Below, piece after piece: positions 10,786 through 21,700 of a stretch of 64,000 nt of DNA. Position numbers and translations under genes: made by a program. The notes under the pieces were generated by a model. That model was not told the origin of the DNA and did not search any database. It worked only from the letters and a program-made list of their open reading frames with translations. Source of the DNA: Zygnema cylindricum (taxonomy: Eukaryota; Streptophyta; Zygnematophyceae; Zygnematales; Zygnemataceae). The stretch lies in NCBI GenBank assembly GCA_037447655.1, contig JBBHKE010000657.1, positions 24,675-88,674 of the forward strand. The letters run 5' to 3'. Within the stretch, counting starts at the first letter, position 1; each line of letters starts with the position of its first letter.

Positions 10786-11475
10786 GGCCCAATAATGTGC
10801 GTATCATCTGCGACCGAAGGGAAAAGGCAAGAAGGGAAGGCAGCGCCGCGGAGGCACGAAGGGCCCGGTAATGGGCAAGGGCGAATAAAGGTCCGCCGAG
10901 AGGGTCACCTTGGCGAGTGCAACTAGCAAAGGAGAAAGGAATAAGACCACCATCGGCCGAGAAGGAAAGGCTGCTTGTCAAAGAATAGAAAGCCCTCACA
11001 AAGGGGAATAATTGGACAATCGGAGATTGAACCGCCATAAGCTCTGAAAAAATCACGTTCTGATCCACCGTATTAAATTTGTAACCACCGTATTAGAAAC
11101 GTCGACTTGAAGGACCAACCAATCCAGATGTACATCCAACAAAGCCCGAATCCCGTGGACCACGGCCTCACAACCCCCTCTCGTGGCCACTCCAAACTGA
11201 TGAGGAGAGAAATAATCATGGAAAGATGGTTGGAGCTGGAGACATATCGCACGAGCCACCAATCTATATAAAACCTCTCCCACGGCGATAGGGCGAATCC
11301 CACCATTAGGTTTGGCGACTGCCACAAGACGGGACGCCGTGAGAAGATCACAAATCCGAGGGGGAACATCCCCACTAGCAATAAGGGAACATACTCGAAA
11401 AAACACATCGAACCCCCGAGCACCAGATTCAGTAAGTGTTTTTTTGGGTGTTCTTGGTGAACTGATTGTTGACAC
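10766..11475 (-). pseudogene. LINE reverse transcriptase fragment
   Basis: Two overlapping frames encode RT blocks. 11475-11053 carries GARGFDVFFRV, VAVAKPNGGIRPIAVGE, YFSPHQFGVATRGGCEAVVH and LVLQVDVSN. 11068-10766 carries TRQGDPLGGPLFALAHY. A frame change separates them, and the catalytic YADD-type box is lost to the insertion and deletion at about 10790. The first residues upstream of GARGFDVFF come from EMB8-like intron sequence and are not part of the LINE. Confidence 0.7.
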
Positions 11476-11610
11476 ATACTAGCGTCGCTGTAGCGGTGCT
11501 CATTTTTTGCTTGGGGTCACGGTTCCTTTACTAAGGATTTTTGCTCTCGACGACCCAATTTGTACCCCAGAAGCCATTCCCTAAGATGAATGTAGGTATG
11601 CAGGACCTTC

Positions 11611-11831
11611 TGTTGATGTACGAAAAGTGTACCGCTCGATACGCGGAATTGTGGTAATATCCACACTAAAAGTATATAAAATTGGACCCGTTCGCGTAAC
11701 GTCTCAGCTAGTGGTACAGTGGTTACTACATTCACAATTAAAGTGAAAGGTCCCAGGTTCAATTCATGGCCGGCTCATCAATCCCTTTATTGGGAACGTC
11801 ATTCTATCCCTCGATTCTAGGAGTCTTAACA
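11611..11831 (+). mobile_element. Solo-LTR-like (or SINE-like) insertion with internal tRNA-like sequence
   Basis: The intact gene reads ggaccttcgtcc at 38587-38598. The duplicate has 221 extra bases at the same point, beginning TGTTGATGTACG and ending GTCTTAACA, flanked by cctt-c repeats (cct tc at 11606-11610 and 11832-11836). TG...CA ends with a 5-bp duplication fit a solo LTR. Inside, a TATA-like gtatataaaa (about 11670) precedes a tRNA-like stretch with an A-box (tagtggtacagtggtta) and a B-box (ggttcaattc). The anticodon loop lacks U33, so it is not a working tRNA. A tRNA-derived SINE is the alternative reading. Confidence 0.6.
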
Positions 11832-13713
11832 CCTTCGTCCTTTATTCAAACTGTAGAACTCACACAACCGGCTCAAACACATCCCATTTACTTTCTATTC
11901 AAATGTTAGAGCTCACACACCTCTCTCAAACTCATCCTCATCTCAGTATGTCTCAGGACATGGTTTCATCTTAATTGGACACATTGGACCCTGTGACAAA
12001 CACCTTGATTCAAATAGCGCAATTTCATAGATTTTGTAAAATTTGGTGCATGTTTTTTGATCTGCCAAAGAAGATTCCGGTCAAGTGTTAATAGATACAG
12101 ACATCCAAAGCTTCTGCTTGATAAAACCTATGGAATTATAATAGGGAAATCATATATGAAAAGAATACTGCAGTTACTAACCACATTAATGAACATTATT
12201 TGTTCGTTCATACGTCACATGTAGTGTGAATGATAAATAGTGAAAATAACCTGTATGTAAAAGGCGCCCCCCCCAATATTCTACTTCTAATGATCAGGAA
12301 AAAAAAACTGTCGTCAAAAGCAAGTGTTGTCAATTTTTAGCGCAATAATCAAAAATTTTTCTTTCAGTATTCACTTTCTGTCTTTTTCTCTACGAATTTT
12401 TTCATTACCGTCGTTAAAATTTGTAGCATTTGTAATACTATATTTTCAGAGTTCCGAGTATGTGTAGTATTGTTCTGTGCATCAAGATGTTGGAATTCCT
12501 GCGATTGCCATATTTTACTCATATTTTAATAACCCTTAAACTTACAAAAAATGATGTGAAAAAAATGAAGTGAAAATACTAATGTCACACAACTATTTGC
12601 ACATGTTATCCACAACTCCAGGGCGGTTTGGCATAGGCTTCTCATGCCTATGGACACTTATCTTGACGAATGTTTTGCGACATGGTTGTCGACATCTTTG
12701 TTTTATTTAAAAAATATAATATGTCTATTTTTACGGGTCGTAATAATGTATTTTATATTTATCTCGTCTCACCTTTGGCTTGACATAATTATCGTTTAGT
12801 GTTTCGGGGTAGTTTTTTAATGTGACTTATGCAGAGCCAATCCCATTATAACACTTGGTGTCACAGCACACGGTGGCCATTTGGCATATTTGGAAGGCAT
12901 TACTGCGAGTCAAATTTGGTGAGTATTCATGGTCTTTGGTGAGTATTCATGGTCTTTGTATAACCTCCTTACATACCTCTTGTTTTTTCCCGTAATGATA
13001 AACCCTTTGAACAAACTAGTGTTATTTGTTTCTCTAGGAAGAGTGCAGATCACATCTCCACCAATTTATGGAAGAAATTGCACTAAATTGTGGAAAGAAT
13101 TCTTTAGATGTTCAAAATATTCCACTTTCTCAACACCTTACTATACTGAAGTTTTTCTTTATTCAACGATTCTTTATTCAACGATTTTAACCAGGTAAGG
13201 TATTTTTGCAGGAAAGTTGTTGGTTTGGTCTAATCCTTTTTATGTTTGAACCCATAACCTGTTGCTGAGTATGTTTTATTGTAGGCACAAATGTATAATT
13301 TGCGGGCGATTGGTCTTTTTCCCTAATGTTAAGATAAGGCCATGGGTTTTTAGATAGTTGAAATGTATTTTTGGATGGAGGAATCTTGTGTGTGTGTGTG
13401 TGTGTGTTTAACATGTTTTTTTGGGTAAGTAAGTTGTTAACATTTGTTTTACTGGGAAGTGTGTGGCAAAAAAAAAAACATGTGGAGAAAGCATGTGGTC
13501 AAGCTTATTGTTGAAGAATTTTTTGGGTTTGTCGTTAAATTTTTCTTCGGGAAAGTTGGGAACAGGTGGGCACGACATACTATGCAATCTCTTTCTTATT
13601 CTAAAATCATGCCCTAATTTATGGTTATGCCTTGGTTAGCCAAGGGGATCATCTTATTTTTCTTTCAACATAGAAAACTCCCACACTACTTAGTTCTATT
13701 TGGCAATCATGTT

Positions 13714-15845
13714 GATGTTTTTGGATCGGAATGCCATCTTTTCGGAGCTTATGGTTACACTATCTCCGATTGTCGATTTTCTTTTTTTTGTGCAGACCTT
13801 TTATTCTTTGAGCAACAACCTTTCTTCTTCCGTTGACGGTATTTGGCTCTGCTTTTCCCTACGACCGACACTTGTCAAGGCGACCCTCTCGGTGGCCTTT
13901 TGTTTGCCCTTGCTCATTATCCGACCCTCCGCACATCCGCTGCTTTCCCTTCTTGCCTTTTCCCTTTAGTTGCGGGCGATACTCACGTTATTGGCCTTGT
14001 AGACAAAGTTATACCGGCCTATGCCTTTTTCCAAGAATCGCTTGGCCGAACTCAATCTTTTTGTCCGGCCCTCGGAGTGGGTTGTTTGGTCGTCTCGTGC
14101 TAGTCCTCCTACTTTTCCTCCCCTTCCTGGATTTCAAACTCCTCTTCAATCCGAGGGCATTCGTGTGTTGGGTTGCCCGCTTGGTTTAGATCCTTTCGTG
14201 ACCCAATTTCTTGATTATGCTCTTCAAGCACATTTGTCCCATGTGCGCGACATTCCCAACCTTTTTACTTTTGCTCTTTTGACACGGTGTTTCCCCCATT
14301 GTCCCTCCTACCTTACTCGCACTTCCACTCTCACCCCGTCATTTGTCTCCTCCTTTTCTGCATTTGGTGATCGCCTCATGGATGTCTTTCACACTTTGTT
14401 CGGTCGTGGGGCCTTTGATCGCAAGTGTAGGCAAGTAGTCTCAAGTCTCTCTTCCTGTCTTGGCTAGCGGTTTGGGACGATACGTGTTTCTCTCACTGCC
14501 TATTTGGCAAGTTGGTGCCTTGTTGCTTCCACCTTGTCTCTCGTTTTTTGGTTGGGGACACTCTTGTTCTTGCTACCATTGTCCCTCGTGTTTCGGATGG
14601 TGAGCTCGCCTTCCAACGATCCATTTTCGACGCGTCATGTTCTCTTCCACCTACTCCTTTGGCGGACATGCCGGTTCTTTCCACTATTCTTAAACAATCC
14701 GTTGCGCGTGTCTAATATTCCATTTCTAATTAGGTAGTCGCCGCCCTTCTCACCTAGCTTTGATCAAGTAGTCGTCGCCCTTAACACGTAGCTTTTGGAG
14801 GCACTCCTTTTTTATGCTTCGCGTGTACTCTTTCTCTCGTGTGGTGGACCTGGTTTCAGAGCTTGGCTATTGGCTACACCTATTTTATCCACCCTCCGTT
14901 TTACACCTGCTCAATTCAACACGACCCTCAAGTTTCGGCTGGGCCTCCCTCATCGCCCTTTGCTTAGCTCTCTTGTTTGCTCATGTGACCGAGTTCTTTA
15001 GCCGGACGACATCCATTTGCTTTCTTGCTCCGGGGCGAGTTGATTCAGGCGCACGACATTATTGGTGACGCCATCGCGAGTATCGCTTCTTAGGGGGGAA
15101 TTTGTAGTCGTTGTGAGGTTTCCCGTGTTATTCCTTCTCATCGGATTGATATTATCCTACTCGATGGTGCACGTCGCATATTTGGTGACGTTGTTTCGGC
15201 GAACCCTACCTCGGATAGAGTTGTCAAGTGGCTCAGCATGATAAAGTGGCCGCTCGCGATCTGGTAGGGGGAAGGAGCGTGATTATGCACAGCGACATGC
15301 TATGGATGGCTTTATTCAGATGGCGGTCGAGATTTTTAGTTTTTTGGGTGTGGCTTTGGACGAGTTTCTCCGTGCTTGTGGCTGGCGCTCGTTCGAGCGT
15401 CGAGGACATAGAAGCCCTCATGTTCTATTTATCGTCAACCTTTATCTGTGGCTTTACAACGAGTGCAAGCTTTTATCCTCTTTCGTTCGTCTATTGGAGT
15501 AATGGATCGTCGGCGTGTTCCGGAACCCCCCCTTCGTGCTCCTCTGGGATTGAGGGACTTACCAGGTTGTCTTTTGTTGATTTTTAGTTATGTTGGGGGG
15601 ATTTTGTTGGGTCATTTTTGTTTTCGCACTCTGTCGGGTCTTTTCTTAGGTGTTTGTTGCATATTCAGGTGTCTTTTTTTTACCTGTCCTTTTTTTGTGT
15701 GTTTGTGTGTTTGTTACTTTTTCGTTGTCTATCTTTTTTGTTTGATTCCCTCCAAATGTGGTTTTTGAGTTTTTTGCATTGCTGTTTTTTTTTGTTGTTC
15801 CCATGGACTCAGATGGTTTACCATCACGCTTTTTAATAAAGTCGT
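13714..15845 (+). mobile_element. LINE, plus strand, 5'-truncated
   Basis: Begins inside the RT domain (LDRNAIFSELMVTLSPIV) right after caatcatgttgatg, which is EMB8-like intron sequence matched at 40420. It runs through TCQGDPLGGLLFALAHY and GIRVLGCPLGLDPFVTQFLD, then the zinc/endonuclease region (about 14860-15210), with several stops and frameshifts. The 3' end carries actcagatggtttaccat at 15807-15840, after which EMB8-like intron sequence resumes (gtttcagggtgg). 5' truncation is the normal outcome of target-primed reverse transcription. Confidence 0.75.
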
Positions 15846-16236
15846 TATACGTTTCAGGGTGGGTCATCAATACACAAACAAACAATTTCTCTTGTTGTAG
15901 GCTCCTGTATTAATGTCCTCATTTTTGCCTTGAGAATTTTTTTTTGGTGTCTTCAAAAGGCTCCAAAAGTTGTGAAGGCGGTACGAGTTCCATCGACAAG
16001 TCTCCTTTTTTTGAGCTTTCCTCTTCGACAAAAGAAACGACCTCAGTTTCTCTTCCAGTACCCCCCCTTGTCAATACAGTACCTATATTTGAACCTGTGA
16101 ATGGAGGTTATAGACAAAGCGAACTCGAGGATGACGATGATGATGATGGAATAACAGGGGAATCTGGTGAAATTTTGGATCAAAAAGACGTAAAGGAGGG
16201 CCCGTCAAGGAGTTCTTCAGTTGAAGATACGGTAAT

Positions 16237-16420
16237 GCATGTTTGAGTGACAAGTTGTTGTTAGGCTAACTGTTGGAGTGGCACTTTGTCCTTAGATTTG
16301 AGAGTTAGTTTTTAAATTTTTTCTCTGTTCATTGCTTCTGTTCATTACAGCTTCTCCACATTAAAGATTTTCATAAAGCAACTTTGAATTAAAATTTTGA
16401 AAAGCTTGAAAGTCAGGGAA
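16237..16420 (+). repeat. Direct repeat, copy 1
   Basis: Starts gcatgtttgagtgacaa and runs through cagcttctccacattaaag and aacttgaaagtcaggg-like sequence. It is matched at 17730-17915 (gcatgtttgaatgacaaa, cagcttctcctcatttaag, gaaaatcaggg). The intervening DNA is unrelated. No gene is recognised. Confidence 0.6.
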
Positions 16421-16530
16421 ATCCTTCTCCTTCTCCCTCTCCCTTTCCCTCTCCCTCTCCCCTCCTCCCCCCTCCCTTTCCCTCTCCCTCTCCCCTCCTC
16501 CCCCCTCCCTCCCCCTCTCCCTCTCCCCAT
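16421..16530 (+). repeat. Pyrimidine-rich CCCTCTCC tract
   Basis: Simple-sequence DNA dominated by ccctctccctttccctctcc units over about 110 bp. The complement is purine-rich. Confidence 0.8.
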
Positions 16531-17729
16531 TTTACCTTTAATCGAGAGATTTTCTCTCTTTCAAAATCTCGATGACAATTTTTTTACTCAGTTTTTTTTT
16601 TTTTAACAGTTTGGATTTTTCAAAGGTCTCGCACAAAGACAAATCGCTGGAAACGAACAATTTTTTAATTTATAGACACTACTGCTTTCTCTAAAACTCT
16701 GGGGAAAAAAAAAAACTTAAAACTGAAAACTGCAAACCGAGTACTGAAAACTGAGAACTGAAAACTGTTTTTTTCTTCTACAAGAAGGAACTCTAACCGT
16801 GTAAAAACTTCAATTACTGTTTGTCTCTTGTGTGTTCTTTCTATATAGAGGATAGTCTGGAAAGACGTTCTTCTAGTCGTGGTAGAAGTTTTTTTTTGTT
16901 TTTTTTTTTTTGTACAGCCTTTGGAATGTACTTAGAAACTTTAGAAACTGTGGCATACATTTGAACTTTTTAGTTTCTTGGTGGAATATTTTGACGAATT
17001 TATTTTTTTGGATATTTTTTAATATACAGAACTTTAGAGTCTACCTTTGTATCTCATCAGACCACACATATGTTACAAAAGGCAGTTGTAAACTGAGGTT
17101 CTGTAAATATAAATGACGAGTATTTAACGTTTTCATCCCTTCAAATGCAAATTACATTTTTTTTTTGGCCAATTTGTTTCCGTTTTTCTTGGTTGCTTCA
17201 TTTGAGGACAGTGACATTAAATGGGCCGACTTTAGGATCATTACACTGTGAATTGTTGTTATCTTTAAGAAATATATAGTGTGGAGGCTTTTTTAAGTGG
17301 TATTGATTCTACTTTGGGTTCGAGTCAGTGTAAACAAAAAACAGTTTATATGTTGGCGCTATTTTATGTTCAAGGGCCAATACCAAATTGGTCGCTTATA
17401 ATGATTCACACTGTAGTAATGCTGGTGTTGGGCTCATACGTTAAAAGTTCAATATATTTATTCTTTATGCTGGTTTTTTCCAGTCCCTTGGTTTATATGC
17501 ATTAGATTTTTCTTTGTTTGCACGTCGACTCATCCCCTTGATTTTGTGTTCTCCCTTAGCCTCTTTTTGGTTTTGCATCGGCTCATTGCTTTTCTTCTGT
17601 TTTCCAATTGCCCTCGTAGAGCAAGTTTTTAGAAGAGGTAATGAAATTGAGAAACAAAAAACGATGCGCGTCTGAACGAAAGTGTGGCGGATCTGTAGAA
17701 GTAAATAGAATTAAGAACACAAACAAACG
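16531..17729. other. AT-rich non-coding stretch
   Basis: Contains T-runs, a short gaaaactg tandem (about 16718-16770) and no recognised gene. The ORFs present are short and low in complexity. Confidence 0.45.
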
Positions 17730-17915
17730 CATGTTTGAATGACAAAGAAGTCGTCAGGCAAACCCTAGTGGTACTTAAAAGTATTGTACCTTTTCCTTAG
17801 TTTTTGGAGTTTTACTTTGTTCATTGTTTTGACCTTAACAGCTTCTCCTCATTTAAGATTTTCACCAAGCAACTTCTGAATAGTTTTTTTGAAAAACTTG
17901 AAAATCAGGGTTATT
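17730..17915 (+). repeat. Direct repeat, copy 2
   Basis: Diverged copy of 16237-16420, same orientation, about 1.5 kb apart. No target-site duplication or terminal motif tells whether this is a transposon pair or a local duplication. Confidence 0.55.
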
Positions 17916-17970
17916 TTCACATTACCGTCTGCTTTTCTATGGAAGTTGCTCATCTTTTCAAAGTCTAGCT

Positions 17971-18303
17971 TTGCTTCTTGGTTCCATCCATTTTGTAGTA
18001 TCCTACTTTTCCTTGCAGCAAAATTGGGATGGAATTCCAACATTTATTAGAACGCACGATACGTTCAATAACAAGAGTACAAATGACCAATATAAGCTCA
18101 AAAGAGAGCTCACCTTTAATCAGCCGGTAAAGAAAGAAATGAAACAGAACGTGGATTTTAATTTAAAACCGACAACTGAACCTTTCAGCAGGTCAATGTT
18201 GCCGCCAAAAAAACCTAATGGGAACCACATCCAAGCCTGGTTACATAATTCAAACCACCCAAATATTTGGATTTGTCTGTTATTTCAAAACAATTACAAG
18301 TGA
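17971..18303 (+). CDS. Unrecognised 110-residue ORF
   Basis: Contains QNWDGIPTFIRTHDTFNN and KPTTEPFSRSMLPPKKPNG, and the codon use looks less random than its surroundings. A good acceptor (ttttccttgcag) ends at about 18020, so the coding part could be an exon starting there. No partner exons or known domain were found. It may be a transposon fragment or chance. Confidence 0.2.
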   Translation: MLLGSIHFVVSYFSLQQNWDGIPTFIRTHDTFNNKSTNDQYKLKRELTFNQPVKKEMKQNVDFNLKPTTEPFSRSMLPPKKPNGNHIQAWLHNSNHPNIWICLLFQNNYK

Positions 18304-18763
18304 CCACATAAAGCCAAAATGGCAACGATTACTGCATATTTTCACACCCAAAAAATCGTAATTTCCTGGCAGCTCTAGATTACAAAATCCACACCATTCC
18401 TTGCAAACTGAGCCGTACCGGTAGTTTCACATTCTAGCTCTTGAGAGTCCAAAAAAGAAACAAAAACAGATATAACTGCAATTCCAATGGAAATTTTGGT
18501 AGAAACCATCAAGTCACAATTAATCTTACTGCACTTCCGATTGAAAAGTCATACTTAACTTCACTTAAAAATAAAACTAAACCTGAGCAAACATTTCAAA
18601 ACCTTAAACTTAAACATGTTTTGGAGCGGAAACTACTGTAAAAACCATCGGTCAAAATTACCACCGTTAAGAAAAAACAATGTCGACGAAAACCTAAAAC
18701 AAAAGAGAAACGAAAACAAAAAAACAACAAAACCGGCCCTTGTTTTCTACGGACTTCATACAT

Positions 18764-21700
18764 AGTTCTAATCACTGTCCTTTTCGTACCAACGAGGATG
18801 GGCTCTATCCATCCCATAACCTGTATTTTTCCCTTGCCCTAAACGCAAAGTCGTTCGTCCTGACCTCCTCCTTCGATCCGAGAGAGAGTCAATGAGAAGC
18901 TCCACCGCATTATCTACGGCTTCGGCTCCTTCTTTCAGTCCTCGACCAATCAGTTCCGGTCTTTCGTCGAGTTCTCGAAGGAGATTGGCCGCCGCGGCAG
19001 CTGTGCAAGTCCTCTCTTTTGAGGGCTGGGGCCTGAAAAAGAATCATATCAACAGTATATAAGGTTTAGACTATCATCCACTAATTTGAAGGGTGTATCT
19101 GAAAAGGAATGACAAAAGTACTAAAACTTTGGCATGTTATCCTCTCTTTTGAGGGCTGTGGCCAGAAAACAAATCATAATAAGAGTATTACAGAGTATTA
19201 AGTTTTTTGACAATATTTAATTAAGGTTTATTATCCTCTCTTTTAAAGGCTGTGGCTGAAAAATAAATTACATTTCGAGTAACAGTTCTTGACGATATCA
19301 TTCACTCTTTTGAAGGCTTGAGAATGAATTACATTAAAAGTATTACAGTGACAGTATTTAAGTTTTTGACAATATCGTCCTCCCTTTTGAAGGCCGTGCC
19401 TGAAACTAAATTACATCTAAAAGTATGCATTACATTTTTAATACTTCATACTCCCTTTGGCTGTGTGGCCAGAAAAAAAAACTACACTTGAAAGTATCAA
19501 GTTTTTGATAATATCACACAAAAGTCACATTACTGAGTCTGAGCTGAACAAGCCAGCAGTTAAGACATCTTTGTATTATCTTCATACTATTTACTGTATC
19601 CAAAACCTGTTACAGCCGTGCAAATTTCTTTGTTCCGCCATTACTTTGACAATGATTAAAGATTAGGCACCCAGACAACTGTGTTTAAAAAGACATCAGT
19701 ATAACGGATTTTTGTACTGGTTTCGCTGTTGTTTTACTGGGAGTTTCTCGTTCAATTTGTTTACAAAAGATAGGAGAAGTAGGAGAGGAAGAAAACTATA
19801 ACTTCAGACAACAAAACTCACGTAAAAAGTAAAATCTGAGGGGAGTAATATTCACCACTTTTATTTTCAGTTTCATACTGACTGAAATCCGTAGGAAATT
19901 ATAAACATGGATTGGTTTGCTTTCAAAAACCTAAAGTGGAACTTAAATTTTACTTAAACTTTTGTCATTGGCATAAAATAAAAAAAAACAGAACCAAGAA
20001 AACAATATACCCTTAAACTAAACATTGACCTGACTTGAGATAGAGTAAACAAAACAAGATCAATCTAAAAGACCAACCTAACTTGATATATCAAACGGAA
20101 CAAATTACTAATAAACAAAAAAAAACAACCCTAACCTAAACAGAATAAAACCCAACAAAAAAAAAACCTAAACCATACAGCAACCAAACTTGACGTAACA
20201 AAACAAAGGAAACTAACAATATACAAAACACTTGTTAACTAAACAAAATTAAACCAAAACAACCAAAAACCTAAACTAAGCACCAACCTTAGTTGACATA
20301 CCTGAGAGCATGCATCACTGATGGGGCACTCGGGGAGAGAGAGACACATGTCATTTCCTTTCCATCCCACGCTTGGCCAGAATGTTCCTGTAAAAAAAAA
20401 AAAAAAAAAAAAGTTTACATTTCAGTCGAGAACTAAACCGTACGTTCCTACAAAAGCATATTCCTTCTGCGATTCTTGCAAAGGCAAAGTTTGTAGAAAT
20501 GACAATGTAACTTATCGAAAATCGGTTCATTGCAGAAGCAATTTGAATCTAAGAATCTGTTAGATTTTGAAAAAAAAATAAAAAAATCATTGAACATACT
20601 GTAATAGAATATCACTTTAAGATAAGGAAGTCACAAAAAGGAAACAAGCAATTGGTATTCTCACCATTAGTCGATTCAACATTGCTCGACAATTGCTCCA
20701 TGTACCATCTATCAGAACAAAGTGTAATACTCCCTGTTGTCTTCCATTATCTTGTCCCTGAAAAATAGAAAAGAAAAAAGCAAAATCTTATTTTTCCAAA
20801 GGTACAACAAGTCTCAAACTGTTTTTTTTTTTTTTAGTTTAAGGAAGTTGGATATGTCAGTTTCACATATCCTTTTGACTTACAAGTGTCCACCAGCTCT
20901 AAATTCTGACACGGCAACAAAGTAAAGACAAAAGACAATTTGAACACGAAAATAAACACTGTGGTTCTATCGTTGTTTGATCAATAACATGAAAAATGAC
21001 AATTTGTTACATCAATAAGTTTGAACCCATTGTTCGAAATTCGAGCTGAGAAACAAACCTGAAATTCTTCATTACTGCCAGTCCCTACTTTTGAGTGAAA
21101 AATAGCTTTAGATGGAATTGACATCTTTGAAACACATGTATCATCAAATTTTCTCGCGGGAAAAACACACCAGACTGAATCAGAACCTGATGACATGGAA
21201 ACAAAAAGACCAAAAGGGAACTGACATATTAAGTTCTGGCATGAGAAGGGAAAAGAACTGAAGGATAAAAAAATTATCAAAACCACAGCTTTTTTTTTCC
21301 ATAGTTGTTGATAAGAAATTAATAACCCAAAATTAGTAAATTACGAAAATATGCAGTTCTCGTCTTTCTTTTCAATGTCATTCAACAATAAATCCTTCAA
21401 TTTCATTCCACACGATAGCAAGCAGAGAAAACTTTGAACATATAAAATACTTTCCCCCCTAGACAAACAAGTCCTCCATCAACCATCCCAACCATCCCAC
21501 AGTCCTCCTATACAGCAACATATAAAAGGTTCATACAATTTTATAAATAAGTTAAATTTGTTCTTCATCACCATTACCCTAGACTTCAAGCACACCATGG
21601 ATATCCAAAACTGTAAAAAAAAAATTTAAGGAACATGTAAAACTTTGGGAAAAACATCCAAAAAAGAATGTTTAAAACTGTTAAAAATATCCAGAAGGCA

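Larger units (their letters stand above)
8101..11430 (-). mobile_element. LINE, minus strand, 5'-truncated and interrupted
   Basis: A non-LTR retrotransposon read leftward. Its RT part is at about 11475-10790 (SRLVAVAKPNGGIRPIAVGE, HQFGVATRGGCEAVVHGIRA, LQVDVSN, then TRQGDPLGGPLFALAHY). It is interrupted by about 0.9 kb of other DNA and resumes at about 9869. The downstream ORF (9449-8349) has a CxC...HLLRC zinc motif followed by RRIDVVLLDG, the pattern of a restriction-like endonuclease domain. The 3' end lies near 8111-8142 with an actcagatggtttaccat hairpin. The 5' end abuts the EMB8-like pseudogene at about 11431. Confidence 0.75.
11431..16232 (+). pseudogene. Truncated, decayed duplicate of the EMB8-like gene (exons 11-14)
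   Basis: Collinear with 38415-40815 of the intact gene on the same strand. The exon-11 match (about 11465-11595) has two in-frame stops (DTY then TAG; EAIP then TAA) and has lost its AG acceptor. The exon-12 match (12835-12918) is intact and keeps VTAHGGHLAYLEG with the catalytic His. Its donor region is tandemly duplicated (ggtgagtattcatggtcttt twice, about 12918-12957). The exon-13 match (from 13566) is cut short by a deletion of about 70 bp. The exon-14 match starts at about 15958 with its AG acceptor changed to AA, and homology ends at about 16232. A LINE (13714-15845) and a solo-LTR-like insert (11611-11831) interrupt it. No functional protein is possible. Confidence 0.85.

Noticed and set aside
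11700-11775. Possible tRNA gene
   Set aside because: A- and B-boxes are present, but the anticodon loop lacks U33 and the acceptor stem does not pair well. It lies inside a mobile insert.
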